Source of the DNA: Streptomyces sp. A1277
Lineage (GTDB): Bacteria; Actinomycetota; Actinomycetes; Streptomycetales; Streptomycetaceae
Direction: 5' to 3'
Length of the DNA stretch: 64,000 nucleotides
Assembly: GCF_004795015.1 (NCBI RefSeq)
Contig: NZ_SSBI01000026.1
Location: 41,960-105,959, forward strand
This document shows, piece by piece, positions 16,519-24,947 of the stretch; the stretch's first letter is position 1, and each line of letters opens with the position of its first letter. Position numbers and translations under genes: made by a program. The notes under the pieces are model-generated. The model ran no database searches, was not told the DNA's origin, and saw only the letters and a program-made list of their open reading frames with translations.

Positions 16519-16647
16519 GACGCCGGCGCGGACCGGATGGTTGCCGGGCGGGGACCGGACGCGGGCGCGGACCGGATGGTTGCCGGGCGGGGACCGGACG
16601 CGGGCGCGGACCGGATGGTTGCCGGGCGGGGACCGGACGCGGGCGCG
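16519..16647. repeat. 39-bp tandem repeat array, 3.3 copies
   Basis: The unit starting gacgcgggcgcggaccggat recurs at 16519, 16558 and 16597, with a partial fourth copy at 16636. Copies are almost identical; the first differs by one base. The array lies between the divergent pkaA and FHA-protein genes, so it is in shared control DNA. A period of 39 (13 codons) is also what an in-frame coding repeat would show, but no credible gene spans it. Confidence 0.85.
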
Positions 16648-16697
16648 CCGGGAGAACCGGTCATGCGGCACTTTTGGGGCCACAGCAGACCTTCCAA

Positions 16698-16714
16698 GAT
16701 CACTTAGTGGTCAC
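16698..16714. promoter_or_regulatory. Possible response-regulator box upstream of the FHA gene
   Basis: On the minus strand the sequence GTGACCACTAAGTGATC is a direct repeat, GTGAC-N6-GTGAT, with an 11-bp period. It resembles the GTnAC-N6-GTnAC pattern described for MtrA in Streptomyces, with one departure. The same stretch also reads as an imperfect palindrome. It lies about 175 bp before the FHA-gene start. Confidence 0.3.
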
Positions 16715-16887
16715 TGCCGGGCGTGTTGTCAGTGGCAGGTGCGAGGATGCCTACAGCACGACTGCGGGGTCGGGAGCCCCGCGGCGCGTGTCGAACCTGT
16801 ACCGGACGACGCGTCCGTGCCGGGTGGGGGGAATCACAGGGCGTTCCCCCTGCCGGGCACCGCGCGCAGAAGGGACCGCTGACGGCG

Positions 16888-19800
16888 ATGCAGATCCGGC
16901 TGACCGTCCTCGCGCCGCCCAGCGGCCAGACCCCGGCGCGCGCCTGCGATGTGCTGGTCACCGCCCCCGCGGGGACGGCGCTGGCCGCCGTCGCGTCCGG
17001 CCTGGCCATGGCCGTCGCCGGTCCCGACGGCTCCCTCGGCAGCGGTGCGGTGGTGCTCTTCGCCGGACGGGAGCGGCTGGACGCGCAGCGGTGCGCGCTC
17101 GGTGAACCGCCCCTGGTGGACGGGGCGGTGCTCTCGCTCCAGGCACCCGGCGAGGACGAGACGACGGACGAAGCGGTCCCCGCCCAACTGCGGGTGGTCG
17201 CCGGCCCGGACGCGGGCGGTGTCCACCTGCTGCACGGCGGCACGATCCGGATCGGCCGCTCGGCCGAGGCCGACGTACCGCTGGACGACCCCGATGTGTC
17301 CCGGCTGCACTGCGAGGTCACGGTCCGCGAGGACGGCCGGGTCACGGTGGCCGACCTGGGCTCCACCAACGGCACCTCGCTGGACGGGGCGGAGATCCGT
17401 GACCGCCCGGTCCTGCTGCATCCCGGTGCGCTGCTGCGGCTCGGCGAGTCGACGCTGCGGCTCGCCTCCGGCGCGCGTACGCCGACACTGCGGACGGCCC
17501 CGGACGGCGAGGGCCACCTGCGCGTGGCCAAAGCCCCGGCGGAGCCCGTCCCCGACCCCTCGTACGACGGCCCGGACGCCCCCGCCTCCGGCCCCGAAGG
17601 CCACTGGCCCGACCACCGCGCACCCGATTCCGACACCGGGTCCCGGCCGGGCCCGTCCGCCGGGCACCCCGGCCGCTTCCCCGAGCAGGAGGCGCCCCGG
17701 CGCGGCGGCATAGGCGCCTGGGCCCGCCGGCTCAAGGGCGGCAGGGCGGAGCCCGCGCCCGCGAGCGCCCCCGAGGCGGCCGCCCCGCCCGCCCCCGAGG
17801 CCACCTCCGCCTCGCTGCCCACCGCCCCGGAGGGCACCTGGCCCGATCCGGCGTCCGTCCTGCTGACCGCCCTGGGCCCGGGCCCCCGGCTGTGGGAGCG
17901 CGATCCCGCGCACCCGGAGGCGCTGGTGGTCCGGCTGGGCACGACCGACCGGGCCGACCTGCCCGCCGTGCCGGTGACCGTGGGGCTGCGGGAGGCCGGT
18001 GCGCTGGGGCTCGCCGGGCCCCGGGAGCGGCTGTCCGGGCTCGCCCGGTCCGTCGTGGCGCAGCTGGCCGCGCTGCACTCCCCCACCGATCTGGAGATCG
18101 TGCTGATCAGCACGGACCGGGCGCGCACGGCCGAGGAGCGGCGCCGGGAGTGGGCCTGGCTGGGCTGGCTGCCCCATCTGCGGCCGATGCACGGCCAGGA
18201 CTGCCGGCTGCTGCTGGCGTTCGACCGCGACCAGGCGCTCGCCAGGACGGCCGAGCTGGTGCGCCGGCTGGACGACGGGCCGCTCGGCCCCGGCTGGGCG
18301 AGCCTGGACCCGGCCACGGTCGCCGAGGCGGCCGGGCAGTACGAGGGCCCGTTCACCGTGGTGATCGTGGACGGCGACCCGGGCGCGGCGGTGCTCCGCG
18401 AGAACACGGCCCGGCTGGCCGCGGCCGGCGCGGCGGCGGGCATCCATCTGATCTGTCTGGCCCAGACGCCGGCCGCCACCCCCACCTCCCCGGTCGCCGC
18501 GACGTACGAGGCGGCGTGCCACGCGTCGATCGCCTTCCGCGAGTGCGGGGCGGTGGGGATGCTGAGCGGCGACGTGGCGACGGCGCTGCGGCTGCTGCGC
18601 ACGGCAGGCGGCCGGGCGGCGGGCCACGGCACGGTCGCGGCGGTGGACGCGGTGTCGGCCCACTGGGCCCAGCGGTTCGGACGGGCGCTGGCCCCGCTGC
18701 GCGCGGAGGGCTCGGCCGCGCTGCCGGGCCGGCAGGCCCCGGTGGCGCTCCCGCCGTCCGCACGCCTCCTGGACGAACTGGGCCTGGCCCGCGCCACCCC
18801 GGCGTCCCTGATGGCCCGCTGGGCGTCGACGGCGGACGACCAGCCGGGCGCGACGGTACGGGGAGCGGGCGACGAGGCCCGTACGGCGGCCCCGCGCGTG
18901 GGCGCCCAGCGCACGTCGGCCGAGTCCCTGGACTCCCCGGGCTCCGGGCGTTCCCGCTACCCGGGCCCCACCACCGCCGGCTCCGGCCGCACCCCGTACC
19001 CGAGCGCCGCCGAGTCCGGCCCGAGCACACGGACGGGCCCGATGCCCCAGACCGGCACCAGCACCGGACCGCGCACCGGAACCGGCTCCGGGACCAGCAC
19101 CGGACCGCGCACCGGAACCGGCTCCGGGACCAGCACCGGACCGCGCACCGGAACCGGCTCCGGCACACGCACCGGCGGCCCCGCCGGCACCCCCGTCCCC
19201 CGCCCCGCCGGCACCGGCGCCCCCGTCCCCCGCCCCGCCGTCTACGCCGGGCGTCCCGTCGTCGTGCTCGGGGCCGGGCCCCGGGGCCCGGTGAGCGTGG
19301 ATCTCGCCGACGAGGGGCCGCACCTGCTCATCGAGGGGCCCGGCGGCAGCGGGCGCACCGAGCTGCTGCGGGCCGTCGCCGCGTCGCTGGCGGCCGCGGC
19401 CCGGCCTGACCGGCTGGGCATCGTGCTGGTCGACGGGGCGGGCGGTGAGCGCGGCGAGAGCCTGCGCCCCTGCACCGAGCTGCCGCACGCGTTCACGCAC
19501 CTGGTGGCCTCCGACCCGGTCCGGATGCGGGAGTTCGCCCAGGCGCTGGGCGGCGAGGTGAAGCGCCGCGCCGAACTCCTCGGCGGGCTGGACTTCGCCG
19601 AGTGGCACAGCCGGCACGAGGCGGGGCAGGCGGCCGTGCCCGTTCCGGCGCAGAAGACGGGCTCGGCCCACGAGGCGGCCCCGCGCCTGGTCGGGCAGCG
19701 CGCGCCCGGCGCCTCCGAGCAGCGCGCCTCCGGGCAGCGGGGCGACATCGAGGCGCCCATGAGCGGCACCCTGCGGCTGCGCCCGGCGGCCGGCCGGACC

Positions 19801-20340
19801 GTGGACCCGGGGCCCTCGCCGCTGCCCCGGCTGGTCGTGCTCGTGGACGACTTCGACGCGCTCATAGCCCCGGCGCTCGGCAGCCCGGGCCGGCCTGCCG
19901 CCGGTTCGGTCGTGCGGGCGCTGGAGGCGGTGGCCAGGGAGGGCGGCCGGCTGGGCATCCACCTGGTCGCGACCTCGGCCCGCCCGGACCGCACGGAGGA
20001 CACCGAGCTGGCCCGGGGGGCGCGGCTGCGCATCGTGCTCGACCCGCCCGCGGTCCCGCCCTCGCCGGACGAGCCGGCGCCGGGGAGGGGCAGGCTCGGG
20101 CACCCGGACGGGAGGGTCACGCCGTTCCAGGGCGGCCGGGTGACGGGCCGCATCCCGCGCACGGCGACGCTGCGGCCGACGGTCGTCCCGCTGGAATGGG
20201 AGCGGATGGGCGATCCGCCGACCCGCCGCCCGGTCCGCGAGCTGGGCAACGGGCCGACGGACCTGGCGCTGCTCGCCAGTGCGTTGGAGAGGGCGGCCCG
20301 CTCGGTGAACGCGGAACCGCTCACGCCCCTGCACGTCTGA
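16888..20340 (+). CDS. FHA-domain, EssC/EccC-like FtsK-family protein with degenerate ATPase
   Basis: Starting at the ATG at 16888, the protein is 1150 residues. Residues 1-85 resemble the EssC N-terminal beta domain. An FHA domain spans 99-190 (IRIGRS at 120-125, SRLHCEV around 138-144, GSTNGT around 158-163). After a Pro-rich linker comes an EccC/EssC-type domain (LEIVLISTDRARTAEERRREWAWLGWLPH). A Gly/Thr repeat linker follows, then an FtsK/SpoIIIE-type ATPase fold: PHLLIEGPGGSGRTELLRA, GIVLVDGAGG, LPHAFTHLV and Walker B LVVLVDDFDAL. The Walker A Lys is Arg823, so ATP hydrolysis is doubtful. No membrane segment and no WXG100/ESX genes are present. The neighbouring kinases suggest phospho-dependent binding through FHA. 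Function unknown. Confidence 0.8.
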   Translation: MQIRLTVLAPPSGQTPARACDVLVTAPAGTALAAVASGLAMAVAGPDGSLGSGAVVLFAGRERLDAQRCALGEPPLVDGAVLSLQAPGEDETTDEAVPAQLRVVAGPDAGGVHLLHGGTIRIGRSAEADVPLDDPDVSRLHCEVTVREDGRVTVADLGSTNGTSLDGAEIRDRPVLLHPGALLRLGESTLRLASGARTPTLRTAPDGEGHLRVAKAPAEPVPDPSYDGPDAPASGPEGHWPDHRAPDSDTGSRPGPSAGHPGRFPEQEAPRRGGIGAWARRLKGGRAEPAPASAPEAAAPPAPEATSASLPTAPEGTWPDPASVLLTALGPGPRLWERDPAHPEALVVRLGTTDRADLPAVPVTVGLREAGALGLAGPRERLSGLARSVVAQLAALHSPTDLEIVLISTDRARTAEERRREWAWLGWLPHLRPMHGQDCRLLLAFDRDQALARTAELVRRLDDGPLGPGWASLDPATVAEAAGQYEGPFTVVIVDGDPGAAVLRENTARLAAAGAAAGIHLICLAQTPAATPTSPVAATYEAACHASIAFRECGAVGMLSGDVATALRLLRTAGGRAAGHGTVAAVDAVSAHWAQRFGRALAPLRAEGSAALPGRQAPVALPPSARLLDELGLARATPASLMARWASTADDQPGATVRGAGDEARTAAPRVGAQRTSAESLDSPGSGRSRYPGPTTAGSGRTPYPSAAESGPSTRTGPMPQTGTSTGPRTGTGSGTSTGPRTGTGSGTSTGPRTGTGSGTRTGGPAGTPVPRPAGTGAPVPRPAVYAGRPVVVLGAGPRGPVSVDLADEGPHLLIEGPGGSGRTELLRAVAASLAAAARPDRLGIVLVDGAGGERGESLRPCTELPHAFTHLVASDPVRMREFAQALGGEVKRRAELLGGLDFAEWHSRHEAGQAAVPVPAQKTGSAHEAAPRLVGQRAPGASEQRASGQRGDIEAPMSGTLRLRPAAGRTVDPGPSPLPRLVVLVDDFDALIAPALGSPGRPAAGSVVRALEAVAREGGRLGIHLVATSARPDRTEDTELARGARLRIVLDPPAVPPSPDEPAPGRGRLGHPDGRVTPFQGGRVTGRIPRTATLRPTVVPLEWERMGDPPTRRPVRELGNGPTDLALLASALERAARSVNAEPLTPLHV
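19057..19164 (+). repeat. 36-bp in-frame tandem repeat, three copies
   Basis: The unit begins accagcaccggaccgcgcac at 19057, 19093 and 19129 and encodes TSTGPRTGTGSG in the linker before the degenerate ATPase domain of the FHA protein. Near-identity of copies implies recent expansion. Confidence 0.85.
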
Positions 20341-20344
20341 CGGA

Positions 20345-20640
20345 GCCCCGACAAGCCGCCCCACCCGAAGGACGCCGGCCCGCCAAGCCGCCCCACCCGA
20401 AGGACGCCGGCCCGACAAGCCGGCCCGCCGAGCCGGCCCCCGTAAGAGCCCCGCCCGGCGGGCGCCTGCACCCGGCTCGAAAGGCCGCGCCACCCCCGTA
20501 CGCCCCCTCAAGGGGCGGCATGGAGAGCCCTCTCGCGGGAGCGGGCCGACCCCTGGGAACGGGAGCGGGCCGACCCCTGGGAACGGGAGCGGGCCGAACC
20601 CCGTACGCGGGAGCGGGCCGACTCCTGGGAACGGGCCGCT
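20345..20640. repeat. Two short tandem arrays downstream of the FHA gene
   Basis: First array: a 32-bp unit starting aagccgccccacccgaagga at 20353 and 20385, with a partial copy at 20417. Second array: a 24-bp unit starting gggagcgggccgacccctgg at 20537, 20561, 20585 and 20609, the third and fourth copies diverging. Reading frames across the region stay open only because of G+C bias; no start, ribosome site or known domain supports a gene. Confidence 0.8.
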
Positions 20641-20796
20641 CCCTGAGCCGCACCCGCGTACGCCCCGAGTCATGCCGGAGCCGCCCCTGAACGGCGCTGG
20701 AGCTCCACGGCCCCCTCGTCCCCCAATGGCCGGATACCTGCACTGAGATGACGTCACGAGCCCATCACGATCAAGGACTTGGGCCGGAAGACGGTA

Positions 20797-20825
20797 TTGC
20801 GGCACCCGAGCGCCGGGCGTAGGAC
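20797..20825 (+). promoter_or_regulatory. Candidate promoter of the carbohydrate ABC operon
   Basis: TTGCGG (20797-20802) and TAGGAC (20820-20825) are separated by 17 bp, matching the HrdB-type pattern TTGACn/TAGRRT. A transcript starting near 20832 would have a leader of about 85 nt before the solute-binding protein gene. No obvious LacI-type operator was found beside it; a TGACGTCA palindrome lies about 45 bp upstream. Confidence 0.4.
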
Positions 20826-20918
20826 TGTGCGGACACGACGACGTGACGCGGGACCGGCAGCACCGGCTTTCAGGACCGGCGCCGGACCGGCGCACGCGCA
20901 CAGAGAGACGGGGCAGGA

Positions 20919-22289
20919 ATGGGCACAACCCTTCGGATGCGCAGGGCAGCCGTGGTGTTCGCCGCCATCGGCGCACTGGCCCTCACCGGTTGCAGCGACG
21001 ACGGTGACGGCGGAGACAAGAAGACGGACGACGGCGGCGCCACGACGGGCAAGGACTCCGCGCCGAGCGTCGTTTTACCGAAACTGGACGGTGAGAAGCT
21101 CTCTGTCGCCGCGGTCTGGACGGGTGCCGAACAGGCCAACTTCGTCAAGGTCCTCAAGGAGTTCGAGAAGCGCACCGGCGCGAAGGTGACGTTCGTCCCG
21201 GCACAGGACCCGATAGTCAACTTCCTCGGTACGAAGATCGCGGGCGGGCAGCCGCCGGACGTCGCGGTGATCCCGCAGGTCGGCGCGATCCAGCAGGCCG
21301 TCGCGAAGAAGTGGGCCAAGCCGGTCGGTGACGAGGCGAAGGCCCAGCTCACCAAGAACTACGCGAAGGTCTGGCAGGACCTCGGCGCGGTGGACGGCAC
21401 CCAGTACGGCGTCTACTACAAGGCCGCCAACAAGTCGCTGGTCTGGTACAACACCGCGGCGTTCAAGAACGCGGGCGCGTCCGAGCCGAAGACCTGGAAG
21501 GACTTCCTGGCGACGGCCGAGACGGTGTCCGCGTCGGGCATCACCCCGGTCTCGGTCGGCGGCGCGGACGGCTGGACGCTCACCGACTGGTTCGAGAACG
21601 TCTACCTCTCCCAGGCGGGCCCGGAGAAGTACGACCAGCTGGCCCAGCACAAGATCAAGTGGACGGACCCGTCCGTCAAGGACGCGCTGGCCTCGCTGGC
21701 CCAGCTCTTCGGCAAGCCGTCCCTGATCGCGGGCGGCGCCGACGGCGCGCTGCAGACCGAGTTCCCGACGTCGGTCACCCAGACCTTCACCGGCGGCGAC
21801 CAGCCCAAGGCCGCCATGGTCTACGAGGCCGACTTCGTCGCCGTCAACATCGGGCAGACGAAGGCGAAGATCGGCACGGACGCGAAGGTCTTCCCGTTCC
21901 CCGCGGTCGGCGCCGAGTCGCCCGTGGTGACCGGGGGCGACGCGGCGGTGGCGCTGAAGGACGGCAAGGGCGCCCAGGCGCTGCTGACCTGGCTGGCCTC
22001 CGCCGACGCCGCGAAGATCGCCGCCGAGCAGGGCGGGTTCATCTCACCGAACAAGGAGCTGGACCCGGCCGCGTACCCCAACGAGGTGCAGCGCACGATG
22101 GCGAAGGCGCTGATCGCGGCCGGTGACGCCGTCCGGTTCGACATGTCCGACCAGACTCCGCAGTCGTTCGGCGGGACGCCCGGCAAGGGCGAGTGGAAGA
22201 TCCTCCAGGACTTCCTGAAGAACCCGAAGGACATCGCTGGGACCCAGGCCGCGCTGGAGTCGGCGGCGGCCAAGGCGTACAAGAGCTGA
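20919..22289 (+). CDS. Carbohydrate ABC transporter, solute-binding lipoprotein
   Basis: The 456-residue protein has a basic signal peptide and lipobox LTGC, with Cys25 as the lipidation site, then a Gly/Asp/Lys-rich tether. The mature part is an extracellular solute-binding protein family 1 fold (VAAVWTGAEQANFVKVLKEFEKRTGAKVTFV; PDVAVIPQVGAIQ; YGVYYKAANKSLVWYN). Such proteins deliver oligosaccharides or sugar derivatives to MalF/MalG-type permeases. It is the first gene of a three-gene importer operon; no ATPase gene is present, so a shared MsiK-type ATPase is probably used, as is usual in Streptomyces. The sugar cannot be inferred. Confidence 0.93.
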   Translation: MGTTLRMRRAAVVFAAIGALALTGCSDDGDGGDKKTDDGGATTGKDSAPSVVLPKLDGEKLSVAAVWTGAEQANFVKVLKEFEKRTGAKVTFVPAQDPIVNFLGTKIAGGQPPDVAVIPQVGAIQQAVAKKWAKPVGDEAKAQLTKNYAKVWQDLGAVDGTQYGVYYKAANKSLVWYNTAAFKNAGASEPKTWKDFLATAETVSASGITPVSVGGADGWTLTDWFENVYLSQAGPEKYDQLAQHKIKWTDPSVKDALASLAQLFGKPSLIAGGADGALQTEFPTSVTQTFTGGDQPKAAMVYEADFVAVNIGQTKAKIGTDAKVFPFPAVGAESPVVTGGDAAVALKDGKGAQALLTWLASADAAKIAAEQGGFISPNKELDPAAYPNEVQRTMAKALIAAGDAVRFDMSDQTPQSFGGTPGKGEWKILQDFLKNPKDIAGTQAALESAAAKAYKS

Positions 22290-22293
22290 CGGC

Positions 22294-23718
22294 ATGACGA
22301 CAGCGGCAGCGGGGGGCGCCGACGAGGCGCTCCCCGCCGACAGGCAACCCTCCGGCGGGACTTCGGTACCCGCCCCCAGGAAGGGCGGGCCCGCGCCGTC
22401 CGGCTCCCCCGGTGCGCGCGGCAGGCGGAGCGTGACGGGCACCCGCAGGGTGATCGCGGCGCTCTTCCTGCTGCCCGCGCTGGTGCTGCTCGGGGCGCTG
22501 GTGGTGTACCCGATCGTGTACTCCGTCTACCGGTCGTTCTTCGACCAGGCGGGTACGGGCTTCGCCGGCATCGACAACTACAAGGCGCTGTTCACGGACG
22601 ACACCATCCGTACGGCGGTCAAGAACAATGCGATCTGGGTGGTGTTCGCGCCGACGGTCGCCACCGCTCTCGGGCTGATCTTCGCGGTGCTGACCGAACG
22701 CATACGCTGGGGCACGGCGTTCAAGCTGGTCGTCTTCATGCCGATGGCGATCTCGATGCTCGCCGCGGGCATCATCTTCCGGCTGGTGTACGACCAGGCG
22801 CCGGAGCGCGGGGTGGCCAACGCGGTGTGGGTGGGCGTGCACGACACGTTCGCCCAGTCGGCCGGCTTCCCCAAGGCGCACCCGCTGCCCGTCCACCCGC
22901 TGAAGGCGGCGGGCGGCGGGGCCTTCGTGACGAAGACGCCGGTACGGGCCGGGCAGCCGGTCCACCTCCCCCTGGTCGGCGTGCTTCCGGCCAAGATGCC
23001 CGGTGACGCGAAGCCGGCCAGGGCCCCGGGTCCGGCGTCCGGCGGAGAGATCACCGGCACCGCGTGGCTGGACTTCACCCAGGGCGGCGGCGGCAGACCC
23101 AACGTCATCGACGCCAGGGAGCTGGGGCTCAAGGGCATCAAGGTGGAGGCCGTCAAGGACGGCAAGGTGGTCGCATCGGCCACGGCGGGCGCCGACGGCA
23201 CGTTCACGCTGCCCGCCTCCGCGGACGGCGCCGGACTCCGGCTCCCGGCGTCCAACTTCAAGGAGCCGTACAACGGCGTGGAATGGCTCGGCCCGACCCT
23301 CGTGACGCCCGGCATCATCGGGAGCTACGTCTGGATGTGGGCGGGCTTCGCCATGGTGCTGATCGCGGCGGGCCTCGCCGGTCTGCCGCGCGAACTCCTC
23401 GAAGCGGCCCGGGTGGACGGGGCCAACGAGTGGCAGGTGTTCCGCCGGATCACCGTGCCGATGCTCGCCCCGGTCCTCGCGGTGGTGCTGGTCACGCTGA
23501 TGATCAACGTGCTCAAGGTCTTCGACCTGGTGTTCATCATCGCGCCGGGCTCGTCCCAGGACGACGCGAACGTGCTGGCGCTCCAGCTCTACCGGTCCTC
23601 GTTCGGCACGGACGCGGACCTGGGGGTCGGCAGCGCCATCGCCGTGCTCCTGCTGCTGCTGGTGATTCCGGTGATGCTCTTCAACATCAGGCGGATACGG
23701 AAGGAGGGGCGCCGATGA
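22294..23718 (+). CDS. Carbohydrate ABC transporter permease (MalF type) with large extracellular insertion
   Basis: The 474-residue protein is much longer than the usual ~300. Residues 50-170 hold the first membrane helices (VIAALFLLPALVLLGALVVYPIVYSVYRSFFDQ and following). The last part has TM helices and the EAA loop (ELLEAARVDGANEWQVFRRITVPML) that docks the ATPase. Between them, about residues 175-330, is an extra non-membrane segment containing a beta-rich stretch (GLKGIKVEAVKDGKVVASATAGADGTFTLP) that resembles a carboxypeptidase-regulatory/SpaA-like beta sandwich. It would face the outside, near the binding protein. It starts 4 bp after the binding-protein gene and overlaps the next permease. 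Confidence 0.9.
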   Translation: MTTAAAGGADEALPADRQPSGGTSVPAPRKGGPAPSGSPGARGRRSVTGTRRVIAALFLLPALVLLGALVVYPIVYSVYRSFFDQAGTGFAGIDNYKALFTDDTIRTAVKNNAIWVVFAPTVATALGLIFAVLTERIRWGTAFKLVVFMPMAISMLAAGIIFRLVYDQAPERGVANAVWVGVHDTFAQSAGFPKAHPLPVHPLKAAGGGAFVTKTPVRAGQPVHLPLVGVLPAKMPGDAKPARAPGPASGGEITGTAWLDFTQGGGGRPNVIDARELGLKGIKVEAVKDGKVVASATAGADGTFTLPASADGAGLRLPASNFKEPYNGVEWLGPTLVTPGIIGSYVWMWAGFAMVLIAAGLAGLPRELLEAARVDGANEWQVFRRITVPMLAPVLAVVLVTLMINVLKVFDLVFIIAPGSSQDDANVLALQLYRSSFGTDADLGVGSAIAVLLLLLVIPVMLFNIRRIRKEGRR

Positions 23719-24638
23719 CGACACCCTCGGCCACCACCGCCCCCGCCGGGCCGGGCGGCGCCCCGGAGACCGGCGCGGTGAAGGCCCGGCGGTCGCTGGG
23801 CGCACGGATCGCGGCGCGTGCGGGCGGCGGCGCGATGCGGGTCTTCCTGATCCTGGTGGGCCTGTTCTGGCTGATGCCGACCATCGGGCTGCTGCTGTCC
23901 TCGCTGCGCAGCCCGGAACGGATCGCGTCGACCGGCTGGTGGAAGATATTCACCGCTCCGTCCGAGCTGACCTTCGACAACTACTCCCGGCTGCTGGACA
24001 ACCCGACGTTCACCCACTCGCTGTTCAGCACCATCCTGATCACCGTGCCCTCCACCGTCCTGGTGGTGGTGATCGGCTCGTTCGCCGGGTACGCGTTCGC
24101 CTGGATGGACTTCCCCGGCCGGGACTGGTGGTTCCTGCTGGTCGTGGGGCTGCTGGTGGTCCCGGTGCAGGTCGCGCTGATCCCCGTGTCGAAGCTGTTC
24201 GGCGAGATCGGGATCTTCGAGACGACGCTCGGGGTGATCCTCTTCCACACGGCCTTCGGCCTGCCCTTCGCGATCTTCCTGCTGCGCAACTTCTTCGCGG
24301 AGATCCCCCGGGAGCTGCTGGAGGCGGCGCGGCTGGACGGGGCGGGCGAGATCCGCCTCTTCACCCGGGTCGTGATGCCGCTGGGCGGGCCGGCCATCGC
24401 CTCGCTCGGGATCTTCCAGTTCCTCTGGGTCTGGAACGACATGCTGGTCGCGCTGATCTTCGCGGACTCCGGGTCCCCGCCGATCACGGTGGCGCTCCAG
24501 CAGCAGGTGCGGCAGTTCGGCAACAACATCGACGTGCTGGCGCCCGGCGCCTTCATCTCGATGGTGATCCCGCTCGCCGTCTTCTTCGCCTTCCAGCGCC
24601 AGTTCGTCTCGGGCGTGATGGCGGGGGCGGTCAAATAA
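23715..24638 (+). CDS. Carbohydrate ABC transporter permease (MalG type)
   Basis: The ATG at 23715 overlaps the previous stop (ATGA) and gives 307 residues, normal for the MalG group. An N-terminal Ala/Pro/Gly-rich stretch precedes six membrane helices. The EAA loop is ELLEAARLDGAGEIRLFTRVVMPL, and the C-terminus FQRQFVSGVMAGAVK is the usual MalG-type tail. It pairs with the longer permease upstream to form the membrane channel of the importer. Confidence 0.94.
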   Translation: MTTPSATTAPAGPGGAPETGAVKARRSLGARIAARAGGGAMRVFLILVGLFWLMPTIGLLLSSLRSPERIASTGWWKIFTAPSELTFDNYSRLLDNPTFTHSLFSTILITVPSTVLVVVIGSFAGYAFAWMDFPGRDWWFLLVVGLLVVPVQVALIPVSKLFGEIGIFETTLGVILFHTAFGLPFAIFLLRNFFAEIPRELLEAARLDGAGEIRLFTRVVMPLGGPAIASLGIFQFLWVWNDMLVALIFADSGSPPITVALQQQVRQFGNNIDVLAPGAFISMVIPLAVFFAFQRQFVSGVMAGAVK

Positions 24639-24947
24639 CCGGCCGGACACAGGCGGGTGTGCGACAGTGCGGGGCGGTCCGGCAGGTGCGGGCCGCCCCG
24701 CACCGCTGCGCACAGATTGGGGCGCCCGGCATCCACCCGTGCGTCCCGAATGGCCCAAGGTCCACTTACTGTCCCAGGTAGTATGATAAGTGGGGCCTTC
24801 ATCAGCCGCGCGGTCGACCAGGCATCCGGGCCCGACGCGCCCGTCTCTTCGATCCTCGTACGTCTGCCCGCCCCCTGACCGTCCTGCGGAGTGCACCCCC
24901 AGTACGCTGTGTGCCTTCCAGTACGCACAGTCCGAGAAAGAGTCCGT
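24639..24947. other. Gap between the sugar permease gene and the TagF-like gene
   Basis: No gene is evident. It should contain the end of the ABC operon and the promoter of the TagF-like gene. A clear inverted repeat at 24762-24793 is the only distinct element. Confidence 0.4.
24762..24793. promoter_or_regulatory. Inverted repeat CCACTTA-N18-TAAGTGG around a -10-like element
   Basis: Perfect 7-bp arms at 24762-24768 and 24787-24793. The 18-bp spacer contains TAGTAT (24779-24784) and TATGAT (24782-24787), the most AT-rich hexamers nearby and good -10 candidates for the plus-strand TagF-like gene at 24948. The arrangement fits an operator straddling a promoter. Confidence 0.4.

Noticed and set aside
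16888..20340. A type VII (ESX) secretion locus around the EccC-like protein
   Set aside because: No WXG100, EccB, EccD, EccE or mycosin gene is found within the window.
16834..20976. A 1380-residue reading frame on the minus strand across the FHA gene
   Set aside because: Antisense shadow with Arg/Gly/Ala-rich composition and no domain; the plus strand has FHA and FtsK motifs.
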